DNA of 64,000 nt from Sphingomonadales bacterium (lineage in GTDB: Bacteria > Pseudomonadota > Alphaproteobacteria > Sphingomonadales > Sphingomonadaceae). Shown here piece after piece: positions 57,754 through 64,000 of the stretch; position 1 is the first letter of the stretch, and each line of letters opens with the position of its first letter. A model generated the notes under the pieces. The model worked only from the letters and a program-made list of their open reading frames with translations. It was not told the origin of the DNA and did not search any database. A program made the translations under genes and the position numbers. The stretch is from assembly GCA_016720115.1 (NCBI GenBank), contig JADJXT010000002.1:930001-994000 (forward strand), read 5' to 3'.

Positions 57754-59330
57754 GCCAGCGCCTCGGCGATCAGCTTGCGCGTATTGGCAATGCCGTAAAG
57801 CGCGATGAAGCTGCCCATGCGCGGGCCCGCGCTGGAGCCGAGCAGCGTTTCGTACAACGCCTTGAACCAGTCGCGCAGATTTTCGAACCCGCCTGTCTTG
57901 CCGATTTCGTAAACGATATTCTGGATATCCTCTGCCGGGGCATCGGCGGGGAGCGGCGCAAGTTCGGTATCGAGGCGTTGCAATGCCGCAACCTCGACCC
58001 CCGCTGCCTTGCGCCGGTTGAGCGTCGGCGCGACATGATCGCGGTTATAGGCAAGCGCGAGGTTGATGAGGTTCGCCAGTTCCGGATGCGTCGCAGCGGT
58101 CGCATCGGGCACGTAATTCGCAAGATAGCCCCAGACCTGCGGCGCGGTCGCGTGCGGCCCCATCACGCCGGCGAGGTTGAGCAGCAGCCCGAAGGTCACC
58201 GGCGGCACGTCCGATGGCACCTTTGCCCCCCCTGCACCATTGTGGATATGGTGCACGGGGTTGCCGAGCTTCTTCTCGATTTCCTGGCCTGCATAAGTGC
58301 CGCGGAACTGGAAATATTCGTCCACGGCACGCGGGATCACGCCCAGATGCAGCTGCTTGGCGCTCTTGGGTTCGCGATAGGCGTAAAAGGCAAGGCTTTC
58401 CTCGGTGCCGTAGGACAGCCATTGTTCGAGGCTGAGGCCGTTGCCCTTCGACTTCGAAATCTTCTCGCCCTTTTCGTCGAGAAACATTTCGTAGATCAGC
58501 CCGTCGGGCTTGCGGCCGCCCAGCACCTGCGCGATCTTGCCCGACTGGATGCCGCTATCGGTCAGATCCTTGCCGTACATTTCATAATCGACGCCCAGCG
58601 CGACCCAGCGCATTGCCCAGTCGACCTTCCATTGCAGCTTTGCCTGCCCGCCGAGGATCGACTGGGTGATCGTCTCCCCTTCATCCTCGAACGACACAAG
58701 GCCCGCCTCTGCATCGACCACGGTCACCGGAACCTGCAGCACGATACCCGATTTGGGGCTGACCGGCAGGACGGGGGAGTAAGTGGCCGCACGTTCGGCG
58801 CGCAGCGTCGGCAGCATGATGTCGAGAATGGCCTGATAGTTGCGCAGCACGCCCTTCAGCGCCTCGTCAAACTGCCCGCCTTCGTACATGCTGGTCGAGG
58901 AGACAAATTCATATTCGAAACCGAAACGGTCGAGAAATTCGCGCAGCATCGCATTGTTGTGGTGCGCGAAACTCTCATATTTCCCGAACGGATCGGGAAT
59001 GCGCGTCAGCGGCTTGCCCAGATGTTCGGTGAGCATCGCCTGATTGGGCACATTGTCGGGCACCTTGCGCAACCCGTCCATATCGTCGGAAAAGGCCACC
59101 AGCCGGGTCGGCATGTCGGCCATTTCCTCCAGCGCGCGGCGCACCATCGTGGTGCGCAGCACTTCGTTGAAGGTGCCGATATGCGGCAGGCCCGACGGGC
59201 CATAGCCGGTTTCAAACAGCACCGGCACGCCGCCTGGCTTGCCCTGCGGATAGCGTTTGAGCACGCGCCGCGCCTCTTCATAGGGCCATGCCTTGGAAGC
59301 GATTGCTGCGGTGCGAAGATCGTTGGTCAT
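57750..59330 (-). CDS. lysS: Class I lysyl-tRNA synthetase
   Basis: 526 residues from the ATG at 59330, with GGGAG upstream. Class I signatures: YGPSGLPHIGTFNEVLR near residue 45 (HIGH motif) and GEKISKSKGNGLSL near 290 (KMSKS). SDDMDGLRKVPDNVPNQ is typical of LysRS-I. Most bacteria have the unrelated class II enzyme; alphaproteobacteria commonly use class I, so this is a lineage marker. It couples to corA downstream. Confidence 0.95.
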   Translation of the reverse strand: MTNDLRTAAIASKAWPYEEARRVLKRYPQGKPGGVPVLFETGYGPSGLPHIGTFNEVLRTTMVRRALEEMADMPTRLVAFSDDMDGLRKVPDNVPNQAMLTEHLGKPLTRIPDPFGKYESFAHHNNAMLREFLDRFGFEYEFVSSTSMYEGGQFDEALKGVLRNYQAILDIMLPTLRAERAATYSPVLPVSPKSGIVLQVPVTVVDAEAGLVSFEDEGETITQSILGGQAKLQWKVDWAMRWVALGVDYEMYGKDLTDSGIQSGKIAQVLGGRKPDGLIYEMFLDEKGEKISKSKGNGLSLEQWLSYGTEESLAFYAYREPKSAKQLHLGVIPRAVDEYFQFRGTYAGQEIEKKLGNPVHHIHNGAGGAKVPSDVPPVTFGLLLNLAGVMGPHATAPQVWGYLANYVPDATAATHPELANLINLALAYNRDHVAPTLNRRKAAGVEVAALQRLDTELAPLPADAPAEDIQNIVYEIGKTGGFENLRDWFKALYETLLGSSAGPRMGSFIALYGIANTRKLIAEALA

Positions 59331-59403
59331 AATGGCGTCTCCCTTTGCGCGATTGATGCTGCAACGCAAGAAATTCATAACGCATTACCGATACGGAGAG
59401 CGC

Positions 59404-59994
59404 ATGACGGAATTTCGCAAACCTCTTCCGCCTGAACTGGAACAAGCCCTGCGTCGGGAGTTGATTGCGGGCGAACGGCTCTTGTGGAGCGCACAACCTA
59501 TCGGCCGGCGCCTCAAGGCGGGCTTTGGCATCTGGTTTTTCGCCATTCCATGGACCCTGTTCGCCTTGTTCTGGGAAAGCATGGCGTTGATGCCCTGGGC
59601 TGCGAGCACGGAGACGCCCGACACCATCATGTACGCATTCGGCATCGTCATGCCGCTGTTCGGACTGCCATTCATCCTCATCGGCTTCTGGATGTTATGG
59701 CAGCCGATTCGGTCGATAAGGGTCGCCCGCTCCACAGTTTTTGGTCTGACGAACCGTCGATTGATCAAGCTGGAACAGAGCAGCAAGCGGACTGTTTCCA
59801 GCGTCTTGCTCGATCAGATCGGCCCGATCGACCGAAGCGAGGCGAAGGATGGCGTCGGCAATCTGAAAATTCAGACCCACAGCACCATCGACAGCGATGG
59901 CGACCGCCATACCCAGCGTTTCGAAATACTCGGTGTGCCGGAAGTTGCAAAACTCGAAAGGCTGATAATCGAGAACCGACACCAAAACGCCTAA
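59404..59994 (+). CDS. Membrane protein with bacterial PH-like domain
   Basis: 196 residues from the ATG at 59404, with GGAGAGC upstream. LIAGERLLWSAQPIGRRLKAG near residue 20 is followed by two membrane helices (IWFFAIPWTLFALFWE and MPLFGLPFILIGFWMLWQP). The C-terminal half reads TVFGLTNRRLIKLEQSSKR and VSSVLLDQIGPIDRSEAKDG, the bacterial PH (PF03703-like) pattern. Function unknown. Confidence 0.75.
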   Translation: MTEFRKPLPPELEQALRRELIAGERLLWSAQPIGRRLKAGFGIWFFAIPWTLFALFWESMALMPWAASTETPDTIMYAFGIVMPLFGLPFILIGFWMLWQPIRSIRVARSTVFGLTNRRLIKLEQSSKRTVSSVLLDQIGPIDRSEAKDGVGNLKIQTHSTIDSDGDRHTQRFEILGVPEVAKLERLIIENRHQNA

Positions 59995-60035
59995 CTATTG
60001 TTGCCCGTCCGTTCCGTTTGGGCCATCAGCATGGA

Positions 60036-62861
60036 ATGGCAAGCCCGCTTCCCTTTCCTGCGCTTCATGCAAGCCATGCCGGCATCTGGATAGCATCCCC
60101 CGATGGCGAAACCCGCCGCGTGGGCAAGGCAGAGGCGGTAGCGCGGGCGGCGGAAACGCCGATGATCCTGCTCAACGCGCCGCTGGTGGCGCAACGGCTG
60201 GGCTATGCCGAGCTTTCGGGGCTGGATTTGCTCGAATTATTCGCCTTTGTGCATCCGGCAAGGTTCGTTGTGCCGACCGCGAAGGGGGTGATGGAGGTGC
60301 TATCCCTGTCTCCCCTCAACTTCAGGGGAGGGGTCGGGGGTGGGGCCGGTCAGCCCTTGCGCGACACTGGCAGGCCCCACCCCAACCCCTCCCCTGAAGG
60401 GGAAGGGCTATTGGACGAAGCCATCCCCCGGCTTCTCCAAACCGCTACCCAACAACTGCTCTCCACCCTCACCGATCCCGCATGGCCCGAGCGCGAAGGG
60501 GCGTGGGACGCCATCCAGGCGCTGACACGGCTTCGCTGGCCATGGGCGCGGGTGGTGGCAGACCGGCTTCCCAAACCGCAAACCAAGGAACGCTGGCTGT
60601 TTTCAAAACTCCCCGAATGGGAAGAGGCGCCGCCGCGCACCCCGCCACGTTCGGTGCAGCTCGATAGGGCCGCGGTCGACGCGCAACTCACCCGGCTGAC
60701 GGGCAGCGAGGCGGAAAGGCGCGAAGGCCAGCGCGCCTTTGCTCAGAGCGCCGCGCAGATTTTCGATCCGCGCAAGCGCAAGGGCGAACCCAATATGCTG
60801 CTCGCCGAGGCTGGCACCGGCATCGGCAAGACTTTGGGCTATCTGGGGCCTGCTTCGCTCTGGGCACAGCAGGCAGACGGCGCGGTCTGGATTTCGACCT
60901 ATACCAAAGCGCTGCAACGCCAGCTGGTGAGCGAGGCGAGGCGGGTCTATCCCGATGCCGAGACATTCAAGGCGAAGGTTGTGGTGCGCAAGGGGCGCGA
61001 AAATTATCTCTGCCTGCTCAATCTGGAGGATGCACTGCAAGGAGGATTCGCCGGACGCGCGGCGATCCTTGCGCATCTCGTCGCGCGCTGGGCCACCTTT
61101 ACCGCCGATGGCGACATGGTGGGCGGCGACCTGCCCGGATGGCTGCCGACGCTGTTCCGGCGCAACGGCTCGACCGCGCTGACCGACCGGCGCGGCGAGT
61201 GCATCTATGCAGGCTGCCCGCATTACCGCAAATGCTTCATCGAACGCGCCAGCCGCGCCTCGGCACAGGCCGATATCGTCATCGCCAACCATGCGCTGAT
61301 GATGGTCAATGCAGCGCGCGGGCGGGAGGAAGCGGGACGCCCGACGCGCATCATCTTTGACGAGGGCCATCACCTGTTCGACGCGGCGGATTCGACCTTT
61401 GCCGCGGCGCTGACCGGCGCGGAGATGATCGAAATCCGCCGCTGGGTCATTGGCCCCGAAGGCAAGGCGCGCGGCCGCAGGCGCGGGCTTTCCGCCCGGC
61501 TTGCCGATGTCGCGAGCTATGACGCGGAAGGCGGGCTTGCCATAGAGACGGCGCGCGAGGCGGCAGAGGCGCTGCCCGGCGATGGCTGGCTTGGCCGCGT
61601 CAACGAAGGCGTGCCATCAGGGCCTGCCGAACGCCTGCTCGCGGCCGTCCGGGCAACGGTCTATGCCCGCGACGAGGGACAGGCCGAAAGCGGCTATGGC
61701 CTCGAAACCGAATATGCCAATCTCGACGCGCACCTTATCGAGGCGATTGCCGACCTGGTGAAGGCGCTCGAAGCGCTCGTCAAACCGCTGATGGTGTTGG
61801 GGCAGCGGCTGGAGGCGATCGTCGAGGATGCGCCCGACTGGCTCGACGGGGCAGCGCGGGCGCGGATCGAAGGCGCGATGGCGAGCCTTGGCTGGCGCGT
61901 CGATACGCTGCGCGGCTGGATCGCGCTCCTCGGGCGCGGCGGCGGGCCTGCCGATCCCGATTTTGTCGACTGGCTGGCGGTCGATCGCGGCGAGGGCCGC
62001 GAATATGATATGGGTATCCACCGCCACTGGCTGGACCCGACACGGCCTGTATCGAGCGTTGTCCTGAAGCCTGCGCATGGTATTCTCACCACTTCCGCAA
62101 CGCTGCGCAGCGGCGGCGATTGGGAAACGGCGGAGGCGCGCACCGGCGCCACCCATCTCGACCATCCGGTCGGCCATTTCGCTGCGCCGAGCCCGTTCGA
62201 CTATGCCCGGCAGGCCGAAGTGCTGATCGTGACCGACATTGCGAAAGGCGATCTGCCCGCGCTCGCCGGGGCCTATGCCGCGCTGATTTCAGCTTCACAG
62301 GGCGGCGCGCTCGGGCTGTTCACCGCGATCCGGCGGCTGCGCAGCGTCCACGCCCGGATTGCCGACCGGCTGGCCCGCGACGGGCTGCCGCTTTACGCCC
62401 AGCATGTCGATCCGATGGACACCGGAACACTGGTCGACATTTTCCGCGACGATCCCCATTCAAGCCTGCTCGGCACCGATGCGCTGCGCGACGGGATGGA
62501 CGTGCCCGGCCATTCGCTGAGGCTCGTCATCATGGAGCAGGTTCCCTGGCCACGCCCCGATATCCTGCACAAGGCGCGCAGGCTGGCAGGCGGCGGCATG
62601 GACCATGACGACCGCACGATCCGCGCCCGGCTGGCGCAGGCCTTTGGTCGCCTGATCCGCAAGGCAGACGACAAGGGCCATTTCGTGCTGCTCTCACCCG
62701 CCACGCCGTCGCGCCTGCTGACCGCCTTTCCCGAAGGCACACCGATCCACCGCGTGACGCTCGACGAAGCGGTGCGGCGCATCAAATCCGGTCTTTCGCC
62801 TGCAACAAAATTCGGGCAGGGCGCAGGCGAGAGCATATTGGACGAGGATATCCCTTTTTGA
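60036..62861 (+). CDS. DinG-like ATP-dependent DNA helicase with an in-frame REP-encoded segment
   Basis: 941 residues from the ATG at 60036; the frame is open upstream over the PH-like gene in another frame. Superfamily 2 XPD/DinG motifs: Walker A LAEAGTGIGKTLGYLGPA near residue 258, the Cys cluster CIYAGCPHYRKCFIERA near 390 (4Fe-4S), DEAH variant IIFDEGHHLFDAAD near 440, ILTTSATLRSGGDWE near 680 and the C-terminal QAFGRLIRKADDKGHF near 870. Residues about 91-128 (SLSPLNFRGGVGGGAGQPL and PHPNPSPEGEGLL) are encoded by a palindrome at 60309-60418. The first 250 residues are a family-specific N-terminal extension. Confidence 0.88.
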   Translation: MASPLPFPALHASHAGIWIASPDGETRRVGKAEAVARAAETPMILLNAPLVAQRLGYAELSGLDLLELFAFVHPARFVVPTAKGVMEVLSLSPLNFRGGVGGGAGQPLRDTGRPHPNPSPEGEGLLDEAIPRLLQTATQQLLSTLTDPAWPEREGAWDAIQALTRLRWPWARVVADRLPKPQTKERWLFSKLPEWEEAPPRTPPRSVQLDRAAVDAQLTRLTGSEAERREGQRAFAQSAAQIFDPRKRKGEPNMLLAEAGTGIGKTLGYLGPASLWAQQADGAVWISTYTKALQRQLVSEARRVYPDAETFKAKVVVRKGRENYLCLLNLEDALQGGFAGRAAILAHLVARWATFTADGDMVGGDLPGWLPTLFRRNGSTALTDRRGECIYAGCPHYRKCFIERASRASAQADIVIANHALMMVNAARGREEAGRPTRIIFDEGHHLFDAADSTFAAALTGAEMIEIRRWVIGPEGKARGRRRGLSARLADVASYDAEGGLAIETAREAAEALPGDGWLGRVNEGVPSGPAERLLAAVRATVYARDEGQAESGYGLETEYANLDAHLIEAIADLVKALEALVKPLMVLGQRLEAIVEDAPDWLDGAARARIEGAMASLGWRVDTLRGWIALLGRGGGPADPDFVDWLAVDRGEGREYDMGIHRHWLDPTRPVSSVVLKPAHGILTTSATLRSGGDWETAEARTGATHLDHPVGHFAAPSPFDYARQAEVLIVTDIAKGDLPALAGAYAALISASQGGALGLFTAIRRLRSVHARIADRLARDGLPLYAQHVDPMDTGTLVDIFRDDPHSSLLGTDALRDGMDVPGHSLRLVIMEQVPWPRPDILHKARRLAGGGMDHDDRTIRARLAQAFGRLIRKADDKGHFVLLSPATPSRLLTAFPEGTPIHRVTLDEAVRRIKSGLSPATKFGQGAGESILDEDIPF
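60309..60418. repeat. REP-like palindrome inside the DinG-like helicase gene
   Basis: Arms CTCCCCTCAACTTCAGGGGA and CCCCTCCCCTGAAGGGGAAG form hairpins, and the inner GGGGGTGGGGCC pairs with GGCCCCACCCC. The length keeps the frame open. Confidence 0.82.
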
Positions 62862-63403
62862 CAAAGACGCTTTACCTGCTGCGCCATGCCAAATCGGGAT
62901 GGGACGATCCGGTCGCGCGCGATTTTGATCGGCCGCTGAACAAGCGCGGCGAAAAGGCCGCACGCACCATCGGCCAGTGGATGGCCTCCAACGGCGTGGC
63001 CTTCGAACAGGTGATCGCCAGCCCGGCGGTGCGCGTGATCGACACGCTCGACGGTGTCTGGGCGGGCTATGGCTGCAAGATCGAGCCGACCTGGGAACGG
63101 CGCATCTACCTCGCCTCCTCGGCGACGCTGCTCGATGTGCTGCGCGAGGTCAGCGATGAACATGACAGCGTGCTGATGGTCGGGCACAATCCGGGGATGG
63201 AAGATATTGTCTTCGATCTGGTTGCCGACGATGGCAACTCGCCCCTGCGTGACGAGGTGGAGGTCAAATATCCGACAGCCGCGCTCGCCCAGCTGGAAAT
63301 CGATATCGATCGCTGGGCCGACATCGGAAGGCCCGTCGCGCACCTCAAGCGCTTCGTGCGTCCGCGCGATCTTGACCCCAGCCTCGGGCCTGACGCCGAA
63401 TGA
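62858..63403 (+). CDS. SixA-like histidine phosphatase
   Basis: 181 residues from a TTG overlapping the helicase stop (TTGA). The phosphohistidine catalytic motif LYLLRHAKSGWDDP is at residues 5-18; the second histidine is in VLMVGHNPGMEDIVFDL near 108. The SixA type removes phosphate from phosphohistidine or phosphoprotein signals; the partner is unknown. It is translationally coupled at both ends, to the helicase and to the acetyltransferase. Confidence 0.88.
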   Translation: MTKTLYLLRHAKSGWDDPVARDFDRPLNKRGEKAARTIGQWMASNGVAFEQVIASPAVRVIDTLDGVWAGYGCKIEPTWERRIYLASSATLLDVLREVSDEHDSVLMVGHNPGMEDIVFDLVADDGNSPLRDEVEVKYPTAALAQLEIDIDRWADIGRPVAHLKRFVRPRDLDPSLGPDAE

Positions 63404-63924
63404 CGCCGATAATCTGGCGCGCCGCAAAACCGGGCGATGAAGAGGCATTGTCGCTGCTCGGGCAGGCGACTTTCCTTGCGACCTTCGCCTTCGATCACCC
63501 CGGTTCGGCGCTGATCCGCTTCCTCAAGGAATTGCACAGCCCCGAATTTTACGCGGCAAAGCTGGCCAACCCCGATGTCGACATCATCATCGGCGAAACC
63601 CCTTTGGGCGCACCGGTGGCTTATGCCCTGCTCTGCCCGCCCGAACATCCCGATTATCAGCGGGACGGCGACTGGGAACTGAAGCGAATCTACCTGCTCG
63701 GCCCCTGGCAAGGGGGCGGAAACGGCGCGGCGTTGCTGCGACAGGCGATCGACATTGCGCACAAAAGACAGGCACGCCGATTGTTGCTTGCAGTATATGA
63801 CAACAATGTGCGCGCCGTCGCCTTCTACAACAGGCACGGTTTTTCAAAGATTGGCGACACTGTGTTCATGGTCGACGATGCCGAATTCAGCGATATGCTG
63901 CTTGCCCGCGATATGACCATGTAA
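63400..63924 (+). CDS. GNAT-family N-acetyltransferase
   Basis: 174 residues, ATG overlapping the preceding stop (ATGA). Acetyl-CoA site: WELKRIYLLGPWQGGGNGAA near residue 90-110 (Q-x-x-G-x-G/A form). VYDNNVRAVAFYNRHGFSKI near 135 is the typical C-terminal GNAT motif. Substrate unknown; small-molecule or protein N-acetylation. Last gene in the window; the remaining 76 bp show nothing identifiable. Confidence 0.88.
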   Translation: MTPIIWRAAKPGDEEALSLLGQATFLATFAFDHPGSALIRFLKELHSPEFYAAKLANPDVDIIIGETPLGAPVAYALLCPPEHPDYQRDGDWELKRIYLLGPWQGGGNGAALLRQAIDIAHKRQARRLLLAVYDNNVRAVAFYNRHGFSKIGDTVFMVDDAEFSDMLLARDMTM

Positions 63925-64000
63925 ATTCATAGCTGCACATATATTGTGCAACTGCGAAAAGCACTTGTGCCCTGCCTGAATTTTTGACAGCTTCGCAGGC

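Noticed and set aside
59484..60035. N-terminal extension of the DinG-like helicase frame
   Set aside because: It overlaps the well-supported PH-like gene in another frame and lacks family similarity; a start at 60036 is preferred.

Overview
The window looks like a chromosomal segment of an alphaproteobacterium, most likely order Sphingomonadales (Sphingopyxis or Sphingorhabdus-like). The evidence is high G+C coding sequence, a class I lysyl-tRNA synthetase, an MlaE permease fused to a STAS domain, a proline-hinged OmpA porin, UrrA and DUF2793 proteins, and gene-transfer-agent (GTA) type phage genes. No BLAST or HMM search was possible; assignments rest on motifs and family recall.

Layout. 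1-8225: a partial SDR-like protein, pgeF, an SLC13 permease, a trans-sulfuration enzyme, a HAD hydrolase and an Mla/MCE lipid-transport operon (mlaE, mlaF, mlaD, lipoprotein). 8266-8472 is a palindromic intergenic repeat. 8507-16276: a MidA-type methyltransferase and lgt (minus), an acyl-CoA synthetase and glnD (plus), and an OmpA porin (minus). 16463-25033 (minus) is a decayed GTA/prophage locus. It keeps the terminase, portal, a protease stub, the NlpC peptidase and a tail protein. Capsid, connector and tape-measure genes are gone, and two secreted-protein genes sit between terminase and portal.

25121-27920 is a 2,800-bp IS1595-family transposon. It has near-perfect ~23-bp inverted ends and an 8-bp target duplication. 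It carries a transposase, two tRNA genes with abnormal anticodon loops, a tRNA remnant and four small passenger genes. I consider this the most novel object in the window.

28011-43103: FAH-family hydrolase and GST, DUF2339 membrane protein, YqaA/DedA-like protein, VOC protein, lnt, metK, a GGDEF cyclase, trmB, a low-G+C gene boxed by inverted REP-like repeats (39210-40040), a LytS/LytR-type two-component pair and UrrA. 43380-46686: thiS-thiG, then a DUF3800 gene split by a 1,421-bp IS256-family element whose 9-bp duplication allows exact reconstruction of the ancestral reading frame. 46759-63924: aroQ, accB-accC, VanX-like dipeptidase, RcnB-like protein, prolyl hydroxylase, DUF885 and DUF1570 metallopeptidase-like proteins, rhodanese, fatty-acid desaturase, lysS-corA, a PH-like membrane protein, a DinG-like helicase, a SixA-like phosphatase and a GNAT acetyltransferase.

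A theme across the window is palindromic repeat activity. G+C-rich REP-like elements occur between genes and also in frame inside lnt, the terminase and the DinG-like helicase, where they add protein segments much as Rickettsia palindromic elements do.
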